In this document: positions 1-8,738 of the stretch, in pieces
How positions within the stretch are numbered: position 1 is the first letter of the stretch
Layout of the letters: each line of letters begins with the position of its first letter
NCBI GenBank assembly: GCA_022824465.1
Contig: JAJDZV010000007.1
Span: 271,733 to 335,732, forward strand
DNA from: Anaerolineae bacterium
GTDB taxonomy: Bacteria > Chloroflexota > Anaerolineae > Aggregatilineales > Phototrophicaceae
Direction: 5' to 3'
Length of the DNA stretch: 64,000 nt
Notes under the pieces: generated by a model
What the model was told of the DNA's origin: nothing
Databases searched by the model: none
Seen by the model: the letters and a program-made list of their open reading frames with translations, nothing else
Position numbers and translations under genes: made by a program

Positions 1-627
1 GGCGACATACTCGATCGCCATCACCTCCGTTATGTGAGTCGATACGCCGTATAGATTGTTTTCGCAGAGGAAAATCACCGGCAGATTCCAAATCGCCGCG
101 AGATTAAGCGCCTCGTGCCAGTCGCCCTTATTGGCAGTTCCTTCGCCGAAAAAGTTCAGAGCGACCTGTCCTGTTTCCTGGCGCTTGAAGGCGAAGGCCA
201 TACCGGCGGCAATTGGCGAGGAGGCGCCAACAATGGCGATCGCAGGCAGCGCGCCCACTGACATATCTCCGATGTGCAAGGAGCCGCCTTTGCCCTGGCA
301 GCAGCCCGTCTCCTTACCGAACAATTCCGCCATCAAGGCATCGGCGCTGAGGCCCTTCGCCAAAGCCTGGCCGTGCCCGCGATGCGTCAAAGTGATGACA
401 TCATCCGCTTCGAGCGCCAGGCAGGCGCCGACGACGCTCGCTTCCTGGCCCAATGACAGATGAATGGTACCCGGCATGATTCCTTGCAGAAACAGTTCAT
501 TGACTTTCATTTCAAATTGGCGGATCAAAACCATGCGCCGATACGTTTCGGTCAGCAAGCCCGCATCATAGTCAGCAAGCGGCGCGACATCCGGTATTTC
601 AGGCAACCGCATATTCAGGACCTGCAT
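1..627 (-). CDS. TPP-dependent 2-oxoacid/acetoin dehydrogenase E1 alpha subunit, partial
   Basis: Open frame of 209 codons from ATG at 627 running off the left edge, so the C-terminus is missing. The protein reads as the alpha half of a heterotetrameric thiamine-diphosphate E1 (pyruvate/acetoin dehydrogenase type), which decarboxylates or cleaves a keto substrate and passes the acyl unit to an E2. Family marks: THRGHG (residues 81-86), FGKETG (103-108), GKGGSLH (112-118), and the TPP/Mg motif GEGTANKGDW (161-170) ending in CENN (188-191). GEG replaces the usual GDG. Its start lies 3 bases after the stop of the FGGY kinase, so the two are probably translationally coupled. Substrate unknown; a beta subunit would be expected just beyond the edge. 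Confidence 0.9.
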   Translation of the reverse strand, partial: MQVLNMRLPEIPDVAPLADYDAGLLTETYRRMVLIRQFEMKVNELFLQGIMPGTIHLSLGQEASVVGACLALEADDVITLTHRGHGQALAKGLSADALMAELFGKETGCCQGKGGSLHIGDMSVGALPAIAIVGASSPIAAGMAFAFKRQETGQVALNFFGEGTANKGDWHEALNLAAIWNLPVIFLCENNLYGVSTHITEVMAIEYVA

Positions 628-630
628 GCA

Positions 631-2154
631 CTATTCCTCGCCGGCGCTTTGTCGTTCCAGGGTCCGGAGATGCGGCTCGAGAGCCCGCGTCACCGCCCGG
701 TAGGTCGAGAAGCCTTCGTCATAGAGTTCGCGGCGCGCTTCGATTGGCTGCAAGACCTCGGTTGGCAAAGATCTCACGCTTCGAGCGTCTGCCCAGCCGC
801 GGAAAACACCTGTCGCAACGCCAGCCAATATGGCGGCGCCATAGGCCGCAGATTGTATAACGGGCTTTGACAAGTTGCGACCCATCACATCACAGACGAT
901 TTGACTCCAAAGCTGGCTTTTCGCGCCGCCGCCGATCAAATACAACTGTTCAATCGATTCGCCAAACGATTTGACCAACTCGAAACAGTCGCGCAGCGAA
1001 AATGCAACGCCTTCCAAGACAGCGCGCGCGAAATCCTCAAGGCAATGTCGTCGGTGGATGCCAACAAAGTCGCCTCTCAAATGCGGATCCCAGTAAGGAG
1101 ACCTCTCGCCCTGCAAGTAGGGATGAAACAACAGACCGCGCGCGCCCGCCGCCGAATCCGCGGCCAAGGTATCAACCTGCTGGTACGCGGGCTTTCCATC
1201 GGCATAGATCGCAGCTGAACGACAAAATGTCTCCGCGAACCACTGCAAGGTGGAAGTTCCGGAGTTGGTTGCTGTGATCGCGAACCAATGCGGATCTACG
1301 ACATGTCGGTAGACGATGGCGCCGGGATGAGGTTGGGCAGCGCGCGTGACCAGGTTTACATTGGCGGCCGTGCCCAGTTTGAGGACGCAATGTCCCGGCG
1401 CGATCGCCCCAATGCCGGCTGCCTCCACGACCGAATCGCCACTGCCAACCGCCACGGGCGTGCCTTCCAGCAAGCCGCACTCGCGCGCGGCCGCCCGCGT
1501 CAAGCCGCCGCTGAGATCGGTCGCCGCTCGCACTTCCGGCAGCGCTCCCTCAGCCAATCCGACTATATCAAGCAAAGCAGGCGACCAAGCGCCGGCGCGC
1601 AGATCATAGAGTTGCGTGCCAATGGCGTCATACCGATCGGTCTGAGTAAGCCCGGTGAGTCGGTAACGCACATAGTCTTTAACCACGAGGATGCGACGCA
1701 AACGCCGGTAAACAGTATTCCGATTTTCTCGCAGCCAAAGCAATTGCGGCAGCGTCCAGGCGGGATTGACGCGGCAGAGGGCGGCCGCGAATATGGCGTC
1801 GCCGCAATCGGTTTCGAGGCGCTCGGCTTGTGGAGTACTGCGCAAATCCGACCAATGGATGGTCGGATGCAGAATGTCGCCAGCGTCATCCATAAGCGCG
1901 ACGCTATGGGCGGGTCCGGCGATAGAAATGCCCATGACGTTCGCCGGCTTGATGCCGCTTGATTCCAGGCAGTTGCGTAGCGCTTGACAGGCGCTTCGGT
2001 ACCAATCCTCAGGGTCCTGCTCCGCTGCGTCAACTTGCGGATAGTGTGTGGGGTAGGATTGAGCGCATTGGTTGAGCAGGCGCAGACTGTCGTCGACTAT
2101 CACGCATTTGCAGGCGCTGCTGCCGACATCAATGCCAATCAGAAACCGAGACAT
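631..2154 (-). CDS. FGGY-family carbohydrate kinase (xylulokinase-like)
   Basis: 507 aa, the usual length for FGGY kinases, which phosphorylate ketoses or polyols with ATP in the cytoplasm. The N-terminal FGGY_N domain starts with the phosphate-1 loop GIDVGSSACKCVIVDD, the C-terminal domain carries a glycine-rich loop (VGSGDSVVEAAG) and the adenosine motif LIGGGAKSQLW. Closest in style to xylulokinase, but substrate specificity cannot be read from sequence. It is the upstream partner of the E1-alpha gene (3-base gap). It stands divergent to the sugar importer beginning at 3131, so a shared sugar inducer is plausible but not shown. No clear ribosome site precedes the ATG. Confidence 0.88.
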   Translation of the reverse strand: MSRFLIGIDVGSSACKCVIVDDSLRLLNQCAQSYPTHYPQVDAAEQDPEDWYRSACQALRNCLESSGIKPANVMGISIAGPAHSVALMDDAGDILHPTIHWSDLRSTPQAERLETDCGDAIFAAALCRVNPAWTLPQLLWLRENRNTVYRRLRRILVVKDYVRYRLTGLTQTDRYDAIGTQLYDLRAGAWSPALLDIVGLAEGALPEVRAATDLSGGLTRAAARECGLLEGTPVAVGSGDSVVEAAGIGAIAPGHCVLKLGTAANVNLVTRAAQPHPGAIVYRHVVDPHWFAITATNSGTSTLQWFAETFCRSAAIYADGKPAYQQVDTLAADSAAGARGLLFHPYLQGERSPYWDPHLRGDFVGIHRRHCLEDFARAVLEGVAFSLRDCFELVKSFGESIEQLYLIGGGAKSQLWSQIVCDVMGRNLSKPVIQSAAYGAAILAGVATGVFRGWADARSVRSLPTEVLQPIEARRELYDEGFSTYRAVTRALEPHLRTLERQSAGEE

Positions 2155-2980
2155 AAGGACTATCCGAAGCAGAAGTTAAGCGCTAATTCTTTAGTTTCAT
2201 ATTGCGTGTCCGCATTCGGCAGCCGAACGCAATTGTCATAGCCTAGCGCTTCACTATTTGTGACGCAAGCGTCCAAATTCATGGGAAGCGCTGAGTTTAG
2301 GGAGTATGGACTGAATTGCAGGCGCGACTTACCTGATCTCCCGTGTCGTCAGGTTCAGTTTTCGGGAGACTTGAGTAGTCGTCCCTACACTCGCTCGCGA
2401 CCTTGGCGCATCGACAACTTTCAGCAATCCCGATTCATGTTCGCTTTTCCGAGTTCGACTTTGGACTGTAGAACCGCAATAGAATCTCGAATTGGACCAG
2501 GGAGGCGGGCGGCTCCTACAGTCGGGTCTAACCGAAGCCAATCCCGAGGAAAAAGCAGGGGCCGGCGCCAGGCGCCTGGGCGTGGCTGGGCTCGGCGCTT
2601 GTCAAGTATGGAATTTAGCGGCGGCTGTGGCGCGGAGGACGAGGCGCTAGAATTGCAGGCGCGGACGCGTCGAAGCTGCGCAAACGGCTTAAAGCATCAC
2701 GCGGCGATGAGTCGATTACGCTCCGCTGATATTCTTAGCGAAGCCGGTTGAAGCGGCGTCAGCGCGGATGCATCACGCCAACGCGAATCGCCCCCTGTGG
2801 CTGGTTTTCAGCAGGCGCGGCGATTTCCTTTGGAAGCCATTGCAGGATGCTGCCATGCCACTGGCGAGGCGCGCCCGCAAACGACGCGCCCGCCGCGCGC
2901 AAACAACCAACCACTTGGCTTCTGGTGTCAACTTAGGACGAACAATATCCGCGTGACTCTGCTGCTATGAGTGGACGCCA
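2155..2980. other. Long intergenic region, no supported gene
   Basis: About 830 bases between the divergent FGGY kinase and the importer promoter. Several short frames on both strands are arginine/serine-rich and lack a ribosome site or any recognisable domain; I treat them as noise. A 12-base perfect palindrome CCAGGCGCCTGG lies at 2568-2579. The region may contain the promoter of the kinase/E1 operon but I cannot point to one. Confidence 0.5.
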
Positions 2981-2986
2981 GCTTTT

Positions 2987-3015
2987 TTGACAGGCTGAAA
3001 GCGACTGACTATAAT
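2987..3015 (+). promoter_or_regulatory. Consensus sigma70-type promoter of the sugar importer operon
   Basis: A perfect -35 TTGACA (2987-2992) and perfect -10 TATAAT (3010-3015) are separated by exactly 17 bases. Transcription would start near 3022, giving a leader of roughly 110 bases before the binding-protein gene. The leader contains a strong Shine-Dalgarno-like stretch at 3053-3063 that does not serve the gene's own start. Confidence 0.85.
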
Positions 3016-3130
3016 TGTCTCTGAAAGTGCCAACCTATGGTGACTTGTCGAAGGGGAGGAGGTCTTATCGGGCAGTGTCACGGTGCTTTTGAGTCCGCAA
3101 GAATACTACGAAGAAATGAGGAAACTAATC

Positions 3131-4378
3131 ATGAAACTCTTGGCTAGAATCATACTGGTCGCCTGTCTAATCCTGACGCTGGCGGCGCCAGCACTGTCAC
3201 AGGATGAGACGGTCCTGCGCATAATGCACTGGACCTCAAGCATGAGCAGCGAATCGGAGTGGTGGAATGCCATCCTGGATGGCTTCCTTGAAATGCACCC
3301 CGGCGTCACGATCGAGAACAATTTCGTGCCTTTCCCGCAGTACTTGCCGACACTGGAATCTATGATTGCGGGCGAGGAGCTGCCCGATGTCTTCTTCGGA
3401 CATGTGAAAGCGGCTGAGCTAGGTCGAGGCGGACTCTCGGTGAATTACAGCGAGGTCATGGACGAAGAATTTCTAAGCCAGTTCTATGAAGGTCCGACGC
3501 GCCAATTCACCTTTGATGGTCAAATCTATGCCATCCCCTGGACCGCGCAAATGTTCGGCATCTTTGTCAACCCGGCCATCATGGAGGAATTAGGCTTGGA
3601 ACCGCCCGAGACCTGGGATGACTTGATCGCTATGGCGCCGACCATTAACGATGCGGGCTATATACCAGTGGCTTGGGGCAACTCGGCGATGAACGTTTGT
3701 CCCGACTTCGTACTGCCCATCATCACGCAGTTTGGCGGCGATGTTTGGGCGCTGGATGATCTGTCCGATCCTGATGTTTCCTGGGATTCCGAGCCGGTTG
3801 TGCAGGCGCTGGCGCTGGTGCAAGACCTCGCAATGAACAACGTGTTCATGCCGGGCATCAACGGCGTGAGCGAGGCGCAAGGCGCGCAAATCTTCTATCA
3901 GGGGCGTTCGGCTATGTTTTACGGCGGATCCTGGTATCCGGGCATCATCGTGAATGAGGCGCCCGAGGAGTTGGCCGCCAACTATTACGTGGCCAAGAAT
4001 CCGGCGCTTACCGCTGAAGATATCCACTGGTCGGGCAATGGCAGCGGCGAAGGCTGGGTTACCAAGGCAAACAGCGACAACACCGAATTGGCGTTGGAGC
4101 TAGTCCAGTACTTGATGAGCCCGGAGATTTATTCGCAGCACATCACAGAAACGCAGAACATGCCATCTATGGAAGCGGGCCTCGATTTCGTGGAAAATGA
4201 AATCGTGCGCGAGATGACCAGTTGGCTGACAACAGACGGCGCGAACCACATCCTATTCGGGCAAGGCAGTTGGGACGGCATTTCGGGCGTCTGCGCAAGC
4301 ATACTGGACGGCTCGATCACGCCGGAAGCTGGCGCGGCTGAGATTCAGGCGAATGTCTTGGCGGCGCGCGCGCGCTAG
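3131..4378 (+). CDS. Sugar ABC transporter substrate-binding protein (family 1)
   Basis: 415 aa exported binding protein that captures a sugar or oligosaccharide outside the membrane and delivers it to the two permeases downstream. The start was set at ATG 3131 because it begins a clean signal peptide (MKLLARIILVACLILTLAA, cleavage near ALSQ) and a GAGG lies 8-10 bases upstream; in-frame starts at 3083 and 3116 are alternatives. The mature part shows the family-1 pattern: LRIMHWTSS at its start, a GKSAM-type strand (YQGRSAMFYGGSW), and a C-terminal tryptophan-rich closing segment. No lipobox is seen. It is separated from its permease by a stable hairpin. Confidence 0.92.
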   Translation: MKLLARIILVACLILTLAAPALSQDETVLRIMHWTSSMSSESEWWNAILDGFLEMHPGVTIENNFVPFPQYLPTLESMIAGEELPDVFFGHVKAAELGRGGLSVNYSEVMDEEFLSQFYEGPTRQFTFDGQIYAIPWTAQMFGIFVNPAIMEELGLEPPETWDDLIAMAPTINDAGYIPVAWGNSAMNVCPDFVLPIITQFGGDVWALDDLSDPDVSWDSEPVVQALALVQDLAMNNVFMPGINGVSEAQGAQIFYQGRSAMFYGGSWYPGIIVNEAPEELAANYYVAKNPALTAEDIHWSGNGSGEGWVTKANSDNTELALELVQYLMSPEIYSQHITETQNMPSMEAGLDFVENEIVREMTSWLTTDGANHILFGQGSWDGISGVCASILDGSITPEAGAAEIQANVLAARAR

Positions 4379-4426
4379 CTGTTTGCGGCAACCCGCCAGA
4401 TGCTAGCACACTAGGCAGAATGTAGG

Positions 4427-4457
4427 GCAGGGCGACGGTTTGATGCCGACGCCCTGC
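4427..4457 (+). promoter_or_regulatory. Stable stem-loop between binding-protein and permease genes
   Basis: GCAGGGCG (4427-4434) pairs perfectly with CGCCCTGC (4450-4457), extended inside by CGG/CCG around a short loop. It has no U-run after it, so it is unlikely to be a full terminator. In many binding-protein operons such a hairpin protects the upstream mRNA and lowers expression of the permeases; that role is inferred here. Confidence 0.65.
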
Positions 4458-4515
4458 GCTCTGTCGCATGCCCTCATGTTGATGGTGCGCCCGGTCGCTC
4501 CAGAAAAGTTGCCGT

Positions 4516-5451
4516 ATGGCCGTCTCCACGGTTAATCACAAAAGTGAATACCTTCTGGTAACTCAGTTGCGTAAATACTGGTTGCCTGCGCTTTTTCTGG
4601 CGCCGGCCGCTTTCTTCTTGGCGGCCTTCATCGCGGTGCCAATGATACAGGCCATACTGCTAGGCTTTCAGCGTTGGAATGGAATTGAGCCGGCGACCTG
4701 GATTGGTCTGCGCAACTATGAGAACCTGCTTCAGGACAAGGTCTTCTGGAAATCAATGGGCAATGTCGTCTATTACACCGTCGCCACGACCGTCTTCCAG
4801 ACGACGATTCCGTTGCTGATTGCCAACATACTGAATTCGGGATTAAGGGGCAGCACCGCCTTCCGCTTCCTGTATTTCTTGCCGGTAATTATCTCCTTGA
4901 CGATCACCGGCCTGCTGTGGCGCATGATTTATGAGCCTAACTTTGGCGTCCTGAACGAGTTGCTGCGCAGCTTGGGCTTGCGCGATTGGACTCAACTTTG
5001 GCTGGCGGACAGAAACCTGGTGATTCCCTGTATCATTGCGGTTTCCATCTGGCAGTCGCTTGGCTTTTTCATGATGATATTCTTCGCCGCCATGCAGGGC
5101 ATCCCACAAGATCTGTACGAGTCAGCCTCGATTGATGGCGCCAACGTCTGGCATCGCTTTCGCTTCATAACCGTCCCGATGCTGCGGAGCACAATGACCG
5201 TGGTCATCGTGCTGAATACCATCGGCGGCATCCGAGCCTTCGATCAGATATGGGTAATGACCACGGGCGGCCCCAATCACGCCAGCGAAACGCTCGGCAC
5301 TTACTTGTACCGTACCGCTTTTGGCGCTCTCGGCAGTTCCAACCCGCATCTAGGATATGCGACCGCCATCGCCATCGTCATTCTTATTTTCAGTCTGATA
5401 TTCAGCATCATCCAGATTCGTGTCGGGCAAGTGAATGAAGTAGAGCTATGA
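4516..5451 (+). CDS. Sugar ABC transporter permease (MalF/UgpA type)
   Basis: 311 aa inner-membrane protein with six predicted hydrophobic segments, the first around residues 20-45. The cytoplasmic coupling (EAA) loop is visible as YESASIDGANVWHRF followed by VPMLR, the site that docks the ATPase. It forms a heterodimer channel with the next gene, whose ATG overlaps its stop by 4 bases (ATGA). No ATPase gene follows, so the pair probably uses a shared MsmK/UgpC-like ATPase encoded elsewhere. Confidence 0.93.
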   Translation: MAVSTVNHKSEYLLVTQLRKYWLPALFLAPAAFFLAAFIAVPMIQAILLGFQRWNGIEPATWIGLRNYENLLQDKVFWKSMGNVVYYTVATTVFQTTIPLLIANILNSGLRGSTAFRFLYFLPVIISLTITGLLWRMIYEPNFGVLNELLRSLGLRDWTQLWLADRNLVIPCIIAVSIWQSLGFFMMIFFAAMQGIPQDLYESASIDGANVWHRFRFITVPMLRSTMTVVIVLNTIGGIRAFDQIWVMTTGGPNHASETLGTYLYRTAFGALGSSNPHLGYATAIAIVILIFSLIFSIIQIRVGQVNEVEL

Positions 5452-6290
5452 CCGCCACCGACCAATACCGAATCATTCAGAGCATACGACAACTGGTTAC
5501 ATACGCCTTCTTGATATTGCTGTCGATAGTGATGGCTTTCCCGCTGCTCTGGATGGTCATGACATCGGTAAAAGAGCAGCGCGAGGTATTCACATCATTC
5601 TTGCCGCGGCAGCTCGACTTCTCCAACTACGAGCGCGTCTGGCATGCGATGGATCTGCCCAATCATCTGGGAAACTCGCTGTATGTAGCGGGCATCAACG
5701 TTGCCATCGTGCTCATAACCGCCACTTTGGCCGGCTACGCATTCGCACGCTTCCAGTTTCCTGGGCGAGACTGGATATTCTACGTCTTCCTGGCAGCGAT
5801 GATGATTCCCGGTCAGGCGATCTTGATTCCGATGTTCCAGTACCTCAAGTCGCTTGACTTGTTAAACACACATGTCGGCTTGGCTCTGTCTATGACTGGC
5901 GGCGCCATATCCTTCGCGACATTCTTGATGCGCGCATTCTTCCGAACGCTGCCCTTTGAATTGGGCGACGCCGGCAAGATTGATGGCTGTACCGAGTGGG
6001 GCGTTTTCTGGTATGTCTATCTGCCGCTGGCGCGCCCTGGCATCGCGACTGTATTGATATTCCAATTCATGGGCGTGTGGAATGAATTCATGTTTTCCAC
6101 GACCTTCTTGATCTCGCCCAAACTCAAAACAATTCAACCGGCCCTTTATCAAGTCATCGGGCGTTATTCTGTCGACTACACCGCGCTCAGCGCTGGCTTG
6201 CTGCTGGCGATTCTGCCGATTCTGATCGTCTTTCTGCTGCTGCAAAAGCAGTTCATCAAGGGACTGACCGCGGGCGCCTTCAAAGGCTAA
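5448..6290 (+). CDS. Sugar ABC transporter permease (MalG/UgpE type)
   Basis: 280 aa, second channel subunit. Six hydrophobic segments; N-terminal segment ends in the family's FPLLWMVMTSVK pattern; EAA loop reads GDAGKIDGCTEWGVF then LPLARPG. The C-terminus ends GLTAGAFKG, a typical ending of this family. Starts inside the stop of the upstream permease, so translation is coupled. Followed by an aldo/keto reductase 113 bases downstream that may share the transcript. Confidence 0.93.
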   Translation: MTATDQYRIIQSIRQLVTYAFLILLSIVMAFPLLWMVMTSVKEQREVFTSFLPRQLDFSNYERVWHAMDLPNHLGNSLYVAGINVAIVLITATLAGYAFARFQFPGRDWIFYVFLAAMMIPGQAILIPMFQYLKSLDLLNTHVGLALSMTGGAISFATFLMRAFFRTLPFELGDAGKIDGCTEWGVFWYVYLPLARPGIATVLIFQFMGVWNEFMFSTTFLISPKLKTIQPALYQVIGRYSVDYTALSAGLLLAILPILIVFLLLQKQFIKGLTAGAFKG

Positions 6291-6403
6291 GCGAAGGGAT
6301 ACGATAGCCGCGACAGTGCCCATTGGGTTGCGCGCGGAGCCGCAAGAAAAGTGGTCCGCGCGCGCTCGATTATCGGACGTTTATAACAGCCAGGTGAAAT
6401 GCA

Positions 6404-7369
6404 ATGCTAGGAAAGGTGCAGATCGGCGATAACACGCAGCGCCACGCGCCAATCGGGCTGGGCTGCTCGTTTTACGGTGTGGCTCGCTATGACGAAAGCG
6501 AGGCGTCAGGCCTTCTCGATGCTATGGCGGCCTCGCTGCAAGGCGGCATCACGCATTTTGATACCGCTCACGCTTACGGCGATGGCGAATCTGAGCGCTT
6601 GATAGGACGCTTTCTTGCGGCGGATGCGAGTCGCCGAGAACGCATGCTTCTGGCCTCCAAAGCCAACTTGACAGACCTGACTGTGGAAGCCATGTCACAG
6701 GCAATTGAGCTCAGCCGAAATCGACTCGGCATCGACCTAATTGATATCTATTACATTCATTGGCCTATCACCAATGCCGATTTGCGGCCCTGGGCGGAAG
6801 CGCTTGAAACTGCGCGTATGCGCGGGCGTATCCGAGCGATTGGCGTTAGCAACTTCTCAATTGCACAGATAGAGCAAGTGGCCGAAGTCGCGCAAATCGA
6901 CGTGCTGCAGATTGGATACAACTTGCTTTGGCGCTTCCCCGAAGTGGACTTGATCCCCTATTGTCACGAGCGAGGCATCTCAATTATCGCCTACAGCGCC
7001 CTGGCATCCGGCATCTTGGGCGGCAATTACCAGCGTCAGCTTAGCTTTGCTCCACACGATCAGCGCTGGAGCATTTTGCATTTTCGCGATGGCATTTGGG
7101 ACGCGCTGTATCCATCGGTTGTGCAATTCAATGAAGTCGCCGAGCGCGCCGGCTTGGCGCTCAGTCAACTGGCGCTGCGCTGGATTCTGCATCAGCCCGG
7201 TGTTACTGCTGCCTTGGTCAGCGCCAAGAGCAGGCGCCAAGCTTTGGCGAATTGCGCCGCATTGGAGGCAAATATTGATGCCTCAATCCTGGAGGAGCTC
7301 GGCGCGATAAGCGATACCGCCATGAAGCATATTCCGGCTGAGGGGAATCCATTTGGTTACTATCCCTGA
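6404..7369 (+). CDS. Aldo/keto reductase
   Basis: 321 aa NAD(P)H-dependent (beta/alpha)8 oxidoreductase. The catalytic tetrad can be placed: Asp in FDTAHAYG, Tyr in the same motif, Lys in LASKAN, His in YYIHWP. The C-terminal cofactor segment ALVSAKSRRQ is the usual phosphate-binding stretch. An AGGTGA lies about 7 bases before the ATG. Sits behind the sugar importer and 36 bases before the VOC gene, so a role in oxidising or reducing the imported sugar is likely by context; the substrate is not known. Confidence 0.9.
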   Translation: MLGKVQIGDNTQRHAPIGLGCSFYGVARYDESEASGLLDAMAASLQGGITHFDTAHAYGDGESERLIGRFLAADASRRERMLLASKANLTDLTVEAMSQAIELSRNRLGIDLIDIYYIHWPITNADLRPWAEALETARMRGRIRAIGVSNFSIAQIEQVAEVAQIDVLQIGYNLLWRFPEVDLIPYCHERGISIIAYSALASGILGGNYQRQLSFAPHDQRWSILHFRDGIWDALYPSVVQFNEVAERAGLALSQLALRWILHQPGVTAALVSAKSRRQALANCAALEANIDASILEELGAISDTAMKHIPAEGNPFGYYP

Positions 7370-7405
7370 GTTAGCGGCATATACATGCACGGAGGAGAAA
7401 CTCAC

Positions 7406-8359
7406 GTGAGCGAATTATCTTTCAGCGAAAGGGCCATTGCCCAAGTCTGCCTCATTGCGGAGGATGTGGAGAAGAGCGCGGATCGCTGGCGGCGTGTATT
7501 CAATTGGGCGATATCCGACGAAGTTGAAATTACTCACGCTCATGACCATACCAAAGCGACCTATCACGGGGAACCGACGGACGCGCGGGCGAAGATTGTG
7601 CATTGCGGCATTGGCGATATACATTTCGAGATCTTGCAGCCCATGGAGCCGCCAAGTTCTTGGCAAGACTTTCTCGACCGACATGGCGAAGGGATCCATC
7701 ACATCGCCTTTTTCGTTCCCGATACAGCGGCGGCGCTGGCGCCCTATCTCGCCGCCGGCTACCAGGTTGTGCATCAGGGGCTTTTCACCGGTCAAGGCGG
7801 GATGTACACCTATCTGGACACGGACAAGGACATGGGCATCGTCATTGAGCTGCTGGAAGTGTTTGGCGATTTACGCCTGCCTCCGGCGCCGCCTTTCGAT
7901 CGCTCGACTGGCATCGGTACTGATGTTATCTGTCAGGTGGGCGTCATTGTGAATGATGTTCTCGCGAGCTCTAAGCGCGTCGCCGCCGTACTGGGTAAAC
8001 CGCAGCCGCCGATAATCCAGACGCCGGGATATGACTTGGCGAAAACGATGTACCGAGGCGCGCCTTCAGAAGCGACCGCCAAACTCGCCTTCTTTGACTT
8101 CGGCCAGGTTCAGATTGAATTGATCGAGCCGGATGAAGAGCCGAGCGTATGGCGCGATTATCTCGAAGCGAAAGGCGAAGGAGCCCAGCACATCGCCTTT
8201 CAGGTGGATAATACGCGCATAGTTACCGATTACTTGGCCGGGCACGGCATTGAAGTGATCCAGCAGGGGCTGTATGCCGATGGCAGCGGCATGTACACCT
8301 ATCTTGACAGCGATAACTTGCTGGGTACCACGATAGAACTGCTTGAGAATTACAGTTAA
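7406..8359 (+). CDS. Double-domain VOC (glyoxalase/epimerase superfamily) protein
   Basis: 317 aa. The start is GTG 7406, which has a perfect GGAGGAG (7391-7397) eight bases upstream; an in-frame ATG at 7385 lacks one. Two VOC modules are tandem duplicates: residues about 5-150 and 165-317 share GEGxxHIAF, the pattern QGL...GMYTYLD and a closing IELLE. In methylmalonyl-CoA epimerase-like members the metal ligands are H, Q/E, H and E; here the first ligand position is Gln in both halves (QVCLIA, QVGVIV), while the HIAF His and the terminal Glu remain. Probably a lyase, epimerase or isomerase acting with the aldo/keto reductase. Confidence 0.85.
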   Translation: MSELSFSERAIAQVCLIAEDVEKSADRWRRVFNWAISDEVEITHAHDHTKATYHGEPTDARAKIVHCGIGDIHFEILQPMEPPSSWQDFLDRHGEGIHHIAFFVPDTAAALAPYLAAGYQVVHQGLFTGQGGMYTYLDTDKDMGIVIELLEVFGDLRLPPAPPFDRSTGIGTDVICQVGVIVNDVLASSKRVAAVLGKPQPPIIQTPGYDLAKTMYRGAPSEATAKLAFFDFGQVQIELIEPDEEPSVWRDYLEAKGEGAQHIAFQVDNTRIVTDYLAGHGIEVIQQGLYADGSGMYTYLDSDNLLGTTIELLENYS

Positions 8360-8738
8360 CAGGTGTTAGCATCACAATCGGTCATGTAATCAAAGAACGT
8401 CGATGCATGGCGCTGGCGCCGCAGGAATAGGCGCAGCGATTTCGCGACTCTAAGTTTGTAGGGCCGCTGTCAGTCGCTAATCAGCCTACTCTACTAGCGA
8501 ATGATGGACCGTTCGGCAGAACATGTTGTAGCCCTCCGCCCTCCCGGCGTTAGTCGGCCCCCGGCAGCAATGCCGATTCTGAGAACGCGTCTCGTCTCCA
8601 GAAACGCTGCATGCCAAAGCGCGTCGGATGCGAACCGATACTTTGCCGCGGCGCCGATCCAAGATCTCCGTGTTTTAGGCACAATAATCTATTGACTTTA
8701 TATGCTGGATCGTCCCTGACAAGAAGCAGTTGCCGGTT
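8360..8738. other. Convergent intergenic region
   Basis: 379 bases between the convergent VOC and GH4 genes. Small open frames on both strands have no ribosome site or recognisable content. No strong intrinsic terminator was found on either strand. Confidence 0.5.

Noticed and set aside
2260..2751. 163-codon plus-strand frame upstream of the first importer
   Set aside because: Arginine/serine-rich, no ribosome site, no domain; composition fits chance reading in GC-rich intergenic DNA.
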